Assembly: GCA_963682055.1 (NCBI GenBank)
Contig: OY821740.1
Coordinates: forward strand, 38,832,795-38,896,794
DNA from: Primula veris
Taxonomy: Eukaryota > Streptophyta > Magnoliopsida > Ericales > Primulaceae
Reading direction: 5' to 3'
Length of the DNA: 64,000 nucleotides
Of this stretch, positions 1 to 10,600 are shown piece after piece. The stretch's first letter is position 1. Every line of letters starts with the position of its first letter. The notes beneath the pieces are model-generated. The model made no database searches, was not told the origin of the DNA, and saw only the letters and a program-made list of their open reading frames with translations. Both the position numbers and the translations under genes were made by a program.

Positions 1-129
1 ACATGTTGCAAAAGCTGTGAAGTAGTTTATAAATGTTGCGATTCATGTAACAGGATTATTGTTTCTAAGATTTTATATCTATAGACTAAAGAAAATTACA
101 TAGAAAAATTTAACAAAATGAGAGCATAC

Positions 130-378
130 ATTGACCATGCAATCTGAGTATAGCAACTTGATAAACTTGGGCGTGATGCTCTTGTCCCTTCGCCAAAATA
201 TTCCAACTTGATGTCTAACAAATCTTTCGACGTTGGCACACGTGTTGGTTTTTTTGTAATAGTGTCGGACTAGCTGCTTAGCCTCAGGCGGAAGACCCAC
301 TGCCGCTTCCGTGCACTGCCACCAGCTCAGTGATAGAAGAGAGATCGTCACGATAACCAAATATCCGATCTTCCTCAT
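130..378 (-). CDS. Class III peroxidase, exon 1 (gene continues off the left edge)
   Basis: Class III peroxidases are secreted haem enzymes that use H2O2 to oxidise phenolics in the apoplast or vacuole. The first ATG on the minus strand is at 378 and gives a hydrophobic signal peptide of about 25 residues ending near WWQCTEA. The peroxidase N-terminus follows: HYYKKTNTCANVERFVRHQV, then FIKLLYSDCMVN. Exon 1 ends at AAT with a GT donor at 129, the usual place of intron 1 in this family (between FVN and GCD). The active-site block is not canonical: the usual R-L-H-F-H-D-C reads K-L-L-Y-S-D-C, so the distal Arg and distal His are Lys and Ser. From memory this resembles a small subgroup with LLYSDC (probable peroxidase 26 type). 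Exons 2 onward are outside the window. The family call is firm; catalytic activity is doubtful. Confidence 0.8.
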
Positions 379-510
379 CGTCAAAAGAAACAAATTAATA
401 TTTTTGAGTAAAAAAAATCACACACAATTTATTGATATTCGGATGAAGCAAAAATTAGCTTAATATTTTACATGTGCCAGTGAGATTGTTTGTGTCCCGT
501 GAATGACTTG

Positions 511-519
511 TATTTATAG
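511..519 (-). promoter_or_regulatory. TATA box of the peroxidase gene
   Basis: Read on the minus strand this is CTATAAATA, about 135 bp upstream of the ATG at 378. That predicts a leader of roughly 100 nt. No other start-site signal was identified. Confidence 0.5.
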
Positions 520-734
520 GCTTTTCAGCACATGCAAAACTTGGGAGGCAAGTGAGCGTGTCCCAACTATTCCCTCACATGCATTAAATTATTAATTTGG
601 TTCTTTATATTTATTTTGGTGCATGAGGAATTTGAAATTTATATATATAATAAACATCAACTAGCTCTTCGTTACTTAAAATGGTATCTTTTTCTAATTA
701 GCTTAGATATCACTTCAACAACCTTAAAAATTAA

Positions 735-1112
735 ACACAATTTTTTAAAAATAATTAAATTTTATCTCTAAATGATAATTTTTCGGGACAAAAATAATAT
801 TTTAGTCCTCAAATCTTATTTTTAGACACATAATTTGAAAAAATAATTGACTCCAAAGACGATCTCATACAGACATAATGAAACAATTTAATTTCGTCTC
901 AAAAATATTTGGAGACAAATTTTAATTGTCTCATTATGTTCGTATGAGATTGTCTTTGAAGACAAAAAAAAGTTCAAATTATGTGCCTAAAAGTTAAATT
1001 TGAAGAAAAAAAAATTATTTTTGTATCTAAAATATTATTTTTATCTTAAAAAATTACCATTTGATGATAAAATTTGATTGTCTATTAAAAAAAAAAAAAA
1101 AAAAAAAACAAT
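735..1112. mobile_element. Foldback (long inverted-repeat) MITE
   Basis: The left half (about 735-890) and the right half (about 905-1112) are imperfect reverse complements over nearly their full length. For example, AAAGACGATCTCATAC at 857 pairs with GTATGAGATTGTCTTT near 943. There is no coding capacity. A 20-plus A-run sits at the right end. The exact ends and target duplication could not be fixed. Confidence 0.6.
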
Positions 1113-2445
1113 GTCATCTTCCTAAACATAAATACCTCCTACCTAAAAGGGTATAATTGCATCAATACCACACAACTTGCCATTTTCCATTAGACTTCCC
1201 TTAAAATCTAAGTTTCTTTAACAATAAAATCAGACTAACTTAACCATACTTATTATCATATAATATTTTATATAATTTTTAAAATTATTTTTACAGCACA
1301 ACCAAAATAAAAATAAAAACTCAAGTATAATATTTATGGAACCCAAGTTGGTACTATTCTAAACTTAAATATTAATTAAAAATACTTAAAATTTTTAATG
1401 ATTTTAATATATTTTATTTAACGATTCAACAAAATAAAAATCAAATATAATATTATAGAACCATATTTGAGTATGAATATAATTGATTATCGCTTGACTG
1501 GTTACCTAAGTTGATCCTAGTCGCGGTTGAGAATCCATTATTGTATCAATGTATCGGTAGTGATACTAGGTATCAGTTTTCGAATAAATAACAACTTTAA
1601 GTTAATTATTCAATAAATGTAATTTATATTACTAATGCATAAATTGAGAGAACATTTTCTTTAACCGAATGGTCTATTTCGGATGGTGCATGATGAAGAG
1701 AAAAATGGACATTTGTGTCAATATTCTCAAATAAAACAGATAAAGTCAGCCGTTGATGTACTATATATTATACCATAAAAAACTGCTTATATTGATTTTA
1801 AGGACAAAAAAGATCCAAAAATGATCGGAAGCTTGCATCAACTTTAGGGTTGACACATCACATTATACATGTTCTTAGAAATTGTGCTTTTTAATTCCTT
1901 GTGCAAGTTGCAGCATACAAAAATAAAAAAGAGAACAAATTCGTTTTAAATAAAAAGATGAGTAGGAAACCTTGAATCACAATCAAAGAACGATTAAATC
2001 ACATCATGTATTTTAATGAGTACAAATGAGCTTACACGTTTAGACGATCGACAATGTCAAACAACTTTCAGTTAACTTTCAAAATGAGAAAGCATGCCAT
2101 TTTTTCATAACATAGTCTTCTCTTTGAAAAATAAAAAGTTTGATTTCATTTAAACAAGAGATAATTTATCAGTAAAAGCAAAATATCTGCATGAAAGAAA
2201 ATAAGAAACAGGTCAAAGTTCTATAAAACTCTGAAACTAGTAAACGCTAACCAAAAACTATTTATTTGTGAAATTTGTAATAAACTATAAGATATCTTGC
2301 AAAAAATATATTGCTCATCTGTCGATCAGATTATATTGGTTATATATTTTAGAAACTTTTTTGTTTAGGAGTTATTTCAAGGGAATCTCTGCCATAGTTA
2401 TTTACTGGATGAGTTTACCCAATGCACCACCTGGGTGATATGCAT
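1113..2445. other. AT-rich intergenic DNA, no gene seen
   Basis: No open frame with family features, RNA gene or clear terminal repeats was found on either strand. It is AT-rich spacer up to the left flank of the Mutator-like element. Confidence 0.5.
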
Positions 2446-2477
2446 GGTTGACTATGTACATGATAAAGTAATACTAA
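2446..2477 (+). repeat. Direct repeat flanking the large MULE, left copy
   Basis: GGTTGACTA, a short variable gap and the 15-mer ATAAAGTAATACTAA stand here and again at 14396-14422 just beyond the right end of the element. The repeat is longer than the 8-11 bp target duplication normal for MULEs. It is not immediately next to the terminal repeats: about 14 nt separate it on the left and 5 nt on the right. Confidence 0.6.
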
Positions 2478-2491
2478 ATGTGTTAAACTAC

Positions 2492-2640
2492 GTTAATTTT
2501 AGAGAAAATTAAGGATTGGTCCACGAAAACAAAAGTATTTAAGGATTGGTCCAGCTATAAAATTCATTTAAGGATTGGTCCATTATTTATGAAACTAATT
2601 AAGGATTGGTCCACTATATATATACTATACATATTCTGTT
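2492..2640 (+). repeat. Left terminal inverted repeat of the MULE
   Basis: Starting at GTTAATTTTAG, this arm holds four spaced copies of TAAGGATTGGTCCA and is followed by CT-rich leader DNA to about 2820. The inverted counterpart at 14280-14390 carries three copies of GGACCAATCC. Repeated short blocks inside the ends may be transposase binding sites; this is inference. Confidence 0.75.
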
Positions 2641-3059
2641 TTTTTAAACAGTTGTATCTATCTCTCTCTCTCTAAACCGTTTCTCTCCATCTCTCTCTCT
2701 CTAAACCATCTATATACACTATTAGCTGTATATCTCTCTCACTGAACGAATTTTATCAAATTTCTGTATATCTCTCTCTCTCGACAGACAGGTTCTCTCT
2801 CTTCAAACTGTTTTTTTATTGCTAGCTTCGTTTTTCTTGCTGAGTTTAGCTCAAATTGCTTTGCTGAATTTAGGTTTTAGAGATTTATTATAATAAATAA
2901 TAAATCAGAATTTTCTAACACAATGTATGATTTATTCAGACTGTTTTAAAAAAACAGTTTGAGCTATTGTATTCAAGAGTTACAGAAAACAGTCTGAGTT
3001 ATTAATAAACAGTCTGAGCTACTGTATTTCTTGTTATATAATAACTCAGACTGTTTTCT

Positions 3060-3765
3060 GTAACACAATGCATGTTTTGGTTAGGTTTTTAGAGATCAAT
3101 TGCGTTTATTATTAAAATTCAATACTTCATACTGTTTTTTTCTTGCATTCAGACTGTTTTAAAAAACAGTGTTTATTATAATAATTCAGACTGTTCTGTA
3201 TGATTTTGTATTGTTAAAATTCAAGAGTTCATACTGTTTTTTCTTGTATTCGGACTGTTTTTAAAAACAGTCTGAGCTATTTATTCTAGAGTTACAGAAA
3301 ACAGTCTGAGTTATTATAAACAGTCTGAGCTATTGTATTCTTATTATATAATAACTCAGACTGTTTTTTGTAACACAATGTAGGTTTTTGTTAGGTTTTT
3401 AGAGATCAATTGCGTTTATTATTAAAATTCAATACTTCATACTGTTTTTTTCTTGTATTCAGACTGTTTTAAAAAACAGTGTTTATTATAATAATTCAGA
3501 CTGTTCTGTATGATTTTGTATTGTTAAAATTTAAGAGTTCATACTGTTTTTTCTTGTATTCAGACTGTTTTTAAAAACAGTCTGAGCTATTGTATTCTAG
3601 AGTTACAGAAAACAGTCTGAGTTATTATAAACAGTCTGAGCTATTGTATTCTTATTATATAATAACTCAGACTGTTTTTTGTAACACAATGTAGGTTTTT
3701 GTTAGGTTTTTAGAGATCAATTGCGTTTATTATTAAAATTTAATACTTCATACTGTTTTTGTGCA
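3060..3765 (+). repeat. About 311-bp tandem repeat in the transposase leader, 2.3 copies
   Basis: The unit beginning GTAACACAATG starts at 3060, 3370 and 3681 (spacing 310 and 311). Copies are nearly identical and each holds several TCAGACTGTTTT motifs. The third, partial copy runs into the start region of the transposase. A possible 3' splice site (GTGCACAG at about 3762-3769) lies just before the ATG, so the array may be a leader exon or intron. Confidence 0.8.
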
Positions 3766-3780
3766 CAGGTATTTTTTCTG

Positions 3781-6503
3781 ATGGATTCGTTTGATTTAGT
3801 AATGTATTGTCGATATAATGATCAATGTGTCCCTGTTGCTCTGAATAAGCGTATGACCTATGCGGAGTTATTACATACAATAAGTAATAGGTTTAGCTTG
3901 AATTTGGATTCAGTGTCTCTAACCTACTTAGCAATTAGAGATGAGCGATGTTTATTGAGATCGGATGATGAGTTGAAAGATATGGTCGCTCTGTTTAACG
4001 TGTTGGGAAAAAAAATAGTAGAGATTCTAGTTTTTGTTGGGACTGTATCCACTTGCACTGTTGGTACTTCGAAGGAAATAAGTGCTGATTGTTCTGAATT
4101 TTCGGATGATGATGATTGGTGTGATGCAGGTTCTAGTTTAGCTGTTAGGAAGGTTTATAAAACGAGTGAGTGGGCAAACTTGATAACTGGGGTTGGGCAG
4201 ATTTTTAGTTGTGCTGATCACTTTAGAGAGTCATTACGGAAATTTTGTATATATGAAGGTCATGTCCCCTGGTTTGGAAGGAATAACTCGGTTAGGGTGG
4301 TCGCTTATTGTGAAGAGAGGGATAGTATTGGCTGTAGCTGGTACATATATGCTGGTGTGTGGACCTCAGACCAACAATTTAAGATTAGAAAGTTTGAATC
4401 ACAACATACATGCAAAAAGTTAGCCCCAGGTGCTCTGAACAAGCATGTAAATAGCAAGCTCATATCGAAAATAATGGATGAATATGTGAGGGAAAATCCA
4501 AATTTAGCCCCTTCTGCTATAATATCGCATTTAAGGATTGGTTATGGGTTGGAGATAAGCTATTATAAAGCTTGGAATGCTGTCCAAATGTCTAGCGGAA
4601 TGCACAGTGGGGATATCGATGAATCATACAACCAATTAGAAAGGTATTTTGTGGGTTTAGAATCGACAAATCCTGGGAGTCGCAGTGTCCTGGAACTTGA
4701 TAAGGATGGGAATGGTTCAAATCAATTCAAAAGGGTATTTTTCTCTCTTCATGGCTGCATAAAAGGGTTTAGGGATGTTCGCCCCATGCTTTTCATTGAC
4801 GGAACATTTTTAAAAGGAAAATATAAGGGTGTTTTATTGTCCGCAGTCGGCAAGAATGGCAATAAAGGTTTGTTTTTCCTTTTTCAAGCTCTTTTTTTGT
4901 TTGTTTTTTGTTACATTAATGGTTTATATAACTCAGACTGTTTTTAAATTTAGTTCAGACTGTTTTATATACAACTTTTGTTATATCAGACTGTTTTTAA
5001 ATTTAGTTCAGACTGTTTTATATACAACTTTTGTTATATCAGACTGTTTTATAAAAATGTTTTTGTTATCAGACTGTTTTTGTTATCAGACTGTTTTTGT
5101 TATCAGACTGTTTTTGTTATCAGACTGTTTTTGTTATCAAACTTTTGTTATATCAGACTGTTTTATAAAAATGTTTTTGTTACCAGATTGTTTTTGTTAT
5201 CAGACTGTTTTTGTTATCAGACTGTTTTTGTTATCAAACTGTTTTTGATTTTCAGACTGTTTTTGATTTTCAGACTGTTTAAGATTTTCAGACTGTTTAT
5301 GATTTTCTTAATGTTACAGGGTTGTATCCACTTGCTTTTGCTATTGTTAGCAGTGAGAATATTGATAATTGGGGTTGGTTTCTAGAACAACTGAAGTTAA
5401 CTATAGGTGATGACCGTCCTTTGACATTTTTCTCGGACAGACATATTGGGTTGTTGGATGGTATGTCTCGGATTTTTCCCAACGCAGACCATTATTACTG
5501 TCTACGCCATTTGAAGGATAATTTGAAATTGAAGTTTAGTGGGGGTGATGGAACAAAAAGGACTGAAATTATTAATTTGTTGCAAACTTGTGCAACTTCT
5601 GCTACAATTCCTTTGTTTGAACAGAATATGAAGTTGTTGCGCAATATGGGGGGTCGTAAAATAGATAAATTTATGGAGAATTGCAATCCTATGAAATGGG
5701 CCGAAGCATATTGTGTAAAGTCGCGATATGGTGAGACAACTTCCAATGCTGTGGAATCATTCAATAATTGGATCAATGATATTAGAGAATTACCTATCAC
5801 TGAACTGGTTGATAAGCTAAGATTGAAATTGATGAAATGGTTCGATGAAAGAAGAATCAAAGCAGGTTTGTGGCAACTCAGACTGTTATGTGAATTCGTG
5901 TTTGTCATCATATCAGACTGTTTTTACTAGGTATATGTTTTTAAGAGATTTTTGGTTATGTTTTTTTTTTTTGCAGCAACATGGAAAGGTGTTCTGTGTC
6001 CTTTCTACCAAGAAAAATGGGACACATTCATTCACAACGGTCTGTCGTTTTTGGTTGTGAGGTCAGGGTTTTGGAAATATGAAGTGCTGTCAGCTCCATC
6101 CGAATACGTGGACCTGGGACATCGGCAATGCTCATGTCATGAATGGAAGAGGACTGGGTTCCCGTGCCAACATGCAGTTTTGTGTATTTCTAGGGACAAA
6201 CTGCCTATGGAGAATTTTGTTGAAAAATGGTTCTTTGTGGACATTTATCGAAGTTCGTACAATACGCCAATCAACCCAGTCCCTAGTTCTATTTGGCGAG
6301 ATTCTGAATTGATTAATGAGTCAAACATTAAACCTCCAGAAACATCAAGGCCTCCGGGAAGGCCTCAAAAGAAGCGTATTCCATCAGGTGGTGAGGCAAA
6401 TCCAGTCGCGAAAAAGAAGAAAGCTAATCAATGCGGGAGGTGCAAGAAATATGCAAATCATAATCAACGGACGTGCAAAGAGAAGCTTTCTTCTGAAGGA
6501 TGA
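3781..6503 (+). CDS. Mutator-like (MULE) transposase, 3 exons
   Basis: DDE transposase that cuts and moves the element. Exons 3781-4867, 5320-5865 and 5977-6503 join in frame to 719 aa, a normal length for the family. Domains in order: a MuDR N-terminal PB1-like region (about 1-100); a DNA-binding zinc-type domain with a YEGHVPWFGRNNSVRVVAYC core (about 165-230); the MULE catalytic core with D340 in LFIDGTFLKG, D402 in TFFSDRHIG, a CxxH at 423-426 and a likely E508 in AVESFNN; a SWIM zinc finger CSCHEWKRTGFPCQHA (about 585-600); and a basic tail with a zinc knuckle CGRCKKYANHNQRTC. The ATG at 3781 is the first that keeps the PB1-like start. Intron donors are GTTTG and acceptors TTACAG and TTGCAG. 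Both introns carry TCAGACTGTTTT copies while the exons do not. It converges on the ULP1 gene, with stops about 1.16 kb apart. Confidence 0.92.
4868..5319 (+). repeat. Transposase intron 1 made of TCAGACTGTTTTT repeats
   Basis: This 452-bp intron holds about fifteen copies of TCAGACTGTTT, many as near-tandem units such as TATCAGACTGTTTTTGT. Open frames through this stretch are low-complexity products of the repeat and not protein-coding. Confidence 0.85.
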
Positions 6504-7665
6504 TCGTGAATAGATTTTTTAGTTGTATATTAGACTTTTTTTAGTTTTATATGATGTTGGCCTTTTTCAGACTGTTTTTAATAATACAGTCTGATTTTAT
6601 GATATTAATAATACAATATGAGGTTCTTGTATTCATACTGTTTTACAAATCAGTTATTTAGAGTTCTTTTTACAGATCAATTGCGTTTTTTTTATTATTA
6701 TTCTTATTCAGACTGTTTTCAGACTGTTTTAGAGATCAATTGCTGTTATGTTTTTTGTGCACAGGTATTTTTTCGTTTGTGCACAGGTATTTATTCAGAC
6801 TGTTTACAGTTTTGATTTACAGTTTTATATTAAAAACAGTCTGAGATTATGATTGTAATACAGACTGTTTATATGTTTTCAGACTGTTTTTAATAATACA
6901 GTCTTATTTTTACGATTGTAATAAAGAAAACGAAGAAAACTAGTTACATCAATCATCATATTATTCAGACTCTTTTTTATTAGTCAATAGACTTCTTTAA
7001 AACAGTCTGAATTGTGAGTAATGAAACAGTCTGAGATTCTTTCTGAAAACAGTATGATACTCTAATGAACATAAAAACAGTCTGAGTTTCTAATGATACA
7101 TGTCATATGATGTTTTTTTAGTATATTGTCGTAAATGATTCAGACTGTTTATAATAATACAGTATAATTGATAGTAATAATACAGTCTGAGATTTAATAA
7201 TATATTTTCAGACTGTTTATATTTCATTGAAATATATTAACGGAAGAAATAAAGTGAAGCAAACTAGTTACATCAATCATATTATTCAGACTCTTTTTTT
7301 TTAGTCAATAGATATCTTTAAAACAGTCTGAATTGTGTGAGTACTGAAACGGTCTGAGATTCAGACTGTTTATAATAATACAGTATAAATGATAGTAATA
7401 ATACAGTCTGAGATTTAATAATATTTTTCAGACTGTTTTTTGTAATACAGTATAAATACGTTTTTATATGTTTTTAATAATACATTTATGATTGATAGTA
7501 ATAATACAGTCTTAAGATTCATTGAAAAATATATTGGCGAAAGAAAATGGAAAAGAAACGAAATCATATTCGAACAAAATAATAGAACTCTTTTCTATTC
7601 AGACTGTTTACAAATAATGGAACTATTTTTACATTCAGACTGTTTACAACTAATTTTTACATTAA
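6504..7665. repeat. Intergene between the convergent MULE genes: motif array with a 310-bp duplication
   Basis: Motif copies occur in both orientations (about 20 by eye). A block starting AACTAGTTACATCAATCAT near 6939 recurs near 7249, again about 310 bp apart. GTGCACAGGTATTT, seen before the transposase ATG, occurs twice near 6757-6790. No gene was found in this stretch. Confidence 0.7.
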
Positions 7666-10600
7666 TCAAACTGTTTTTGTTAATTCAGACTGAATGTATC
7701 GATTGACGATTCTCGTTATTATCTTGGCCTTGAACTCTAGTATCTTGTCGGAAGTCGTCTCTCTTGTGACAGGTTCACCATTGATGATTGTCTCCATGTT
7801 GTAGCACACATACAATGCACAGTCTGATCTGTAAAAAAATAAAACATGTAAAATTAATTTTGATTTAGATGAATAGTAAAAACAGTCTGAATATCAGTAG
7901 GCACATATTTTTCTTACGTGGCTCCTTGATAGGGACAGTCTGTTACAACGTCTAACGTGTACCCATCTTGTGAATCAAGTGAGAAGGAGGGCACATCAGC
8001 TATCATTTTCAATTTTTCTTGTACAAAGGCCATCTGTAACATTAAAAAAAATATATACATTTAAAAGATGAAGAGGGTAGTTTTTGCAAATTCAGACTGT
8101 TGTATTTTAAAAAGAGTCTGAATTACCACTAGTTTGGCGTCATCAAGGTAAGGGTCTGGTCTGTTGATATTGCAAGGAGGTATGTTGCTATTATAAAAAC
8201 CCCACTTTTTCGATTCGACGTTCAGAACCAATAGAGTCCAGTGGTCTGCCTCTACGTCAATGGGTCGGTTCCTATTCGAGTTAATAGGGAAGAACAATAA
8301 CTTGTATCCGTTCTGAACGTGCTTCCTCAGCTTATCGGTGATTTTCGCATCGAGCTCATCCTCGTATCTTTTCCTGTCTTTTAAAAAAAACTACAAACCA
8401 AACAACAACGAAAAGGTTTAAGATAAAATCTCAGACTCTTTTTGTAAAGAAACAAAGTGATGCATTGACAACATAAAAAGAGTTTGTGTTTTTACCCATA
8501 ATACGGAGGTCAATATCTTGAATTTTTTTGTAGATTTTGCCTGGTATTCTTGCCTCAATATGTGGGTATACCCATTTATGATCTGCGATAAGGACAAGTT
8601 TTAGAAAGAGTATGAGTACAAGAGCTTGTAAGCAAGCAATAAAATTGTACGATCCCTGTATACTTACATTACAGCATAGCAACTGGCCATTAATTAAGTT
8701 GTAGATGTCGTTGAGAGTGATGAAGTAATCCTTATTGTTTGAACCGAGTTTTGAGAACAAGGCGGCACTGTAAATTAAAATTTTATAGTAAGCACAAAAC
8801 AGTCTGAGATTGAAAAAAACAGTATGACAACAAAACAGTCTGAGTTAAAAAAAAACATTAAAAGTTGTATATAAAAGGGACACAATAGATCATTTTTTTT
8901 AAAGAGTCTGAGCTATATAAAAAAGAGTCTGAGCTATTAAAAAACAGTATGGGGCTTGTATAAAAAAACAGTCTGAACTAAATTTATCATTCTGAACTAA
9001 ACAGTCTGAACTAAACTTTCTAACAAAAAACAGTCTGAACTAAACAGTCTGACAAAAACACAATTGATCATTTTTTAAAAAGAGTGAGCTATATAAAAAA
9101 GAACTAAAAACAGTCTGAACAGTCTATAAAAACAGTCTGAACTAAAATTAAAAAGAGTCCAAGCTATATAAAAGTATCATAAATACAAAACAGTCTTCAT
9201 TAAAACAATTCATACTGTTTTAAACAGTCTGAGGTAAATGTAAAGAGTGTGAGACCTAATTGTATCATAAACACAAAAATAAAAAGAGTCTGACTTACAA
9301 TGGTCCATTTGCGTTGTGAATTTCTTGAATTTTGCTGAAGATGTTGTCAGGGAGCTTTGTTGTGATATCATTCTCATTTTTATTTGTGATGATATCGTGT
9401 GCTCTCTCTGTTTTGTCCGGTACATGGTCTACTAGACTACTGAAGTCGATTTGTGGAAAATAGCCTTCGCCACCTTGGTCGTCCAGTACAGGAGTTTTCT
9501 TTTTTGATGCTCTCCCTTTTGCTGTTCGTCCACCCTTTGGTTTTTTATTTGGTTTTTCCAACAACGGCTCAGGAGCGCCTACGTCTGCGACCATTTCAGA
9601 CTTGTCATCTTGATCAGCTTGCTTACGTTTCCGTAGCTGGTTCTCATTTTCTTGGATTTTTGTTGGAGAGTCTATTTTACTTGGTGTGTACTTCACTGGT
9701 GGTCTCCTATCTGTTCTTGCTCTGATACGGAGAATGTTGGATCCCGGACCATCATACTCATAACCGAGTCTTTCCAGAATTTCTTTGCGGATTAAATCTA
9801 GCTGTGGAGTCTGTATATCCGCATTTAGGAGAGCATCAGTTATAACTTCATCGATTCGGCACTTTTGTGAGTAGTCGTGTGCCGCATACACCTGTGCATC
9901 ATTGTATAGCCCTTCTTTTAGCTCATGTTCCCCTGCAACAATAGGAGGAAAAATAGTCTGAATAATTCATTGAAATAATACAGTCTGATTATGATAGTAA
10001 TAATACAGTCTGAGGTTTCTATTTGATATATTTCATTGAAAGAAGAATTTACTAAGCAAAAGAAAGGGATTCAGACTGTTTTTAATAATACATTACGAAT
10101 GATAGTAACAATACAGTCTGAGATTTTAATAATATATTTTCAGACTGTTTTTAGTAATACAATATGAATGAAAATAGTTGCATTAATATTCAAATAATTT
10201 TTGTATTATTCAGACTCTTTTTACAGTTTTGTACTGTAATAATTCAAAAACAGTCTGAATAATTCATTGAAATAATACAGTCTGATTTATGATAGTAATA
10301 ATACAGTCTGAGGTTTCTAGTTGATATATTTCATTGAAACAAATTTACTAAGCAAAATAAAGGGATTCAGACTGTTTTTAATAATACATTACGAATGATA
10401 GTAACAATACAGTCTGAGATTTTAATAATATATTTTCAGACTGTTTTTAGTAATAGAATATGAATGCAAAATAGTTTATATGATTACAATAGAGGTACTC
10501 TACCTTTACCTTGTAGGTCTTCCTCAAGCTGCTTTTTTTCATTCTCCAATTTTTCCATTCTTTGCTTCATCTCGACTTCTTTGTTTCGCATTTTATTTTT

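Noticed and set aside
4829..5385. Overlapping open frames rich in FCYQTVF-type repeats
   Set aside because: They are translations of the TCAGACTGTTTTT array in the transposase intron. The flanking splice sites remove the stretch and restore the transposase frame.
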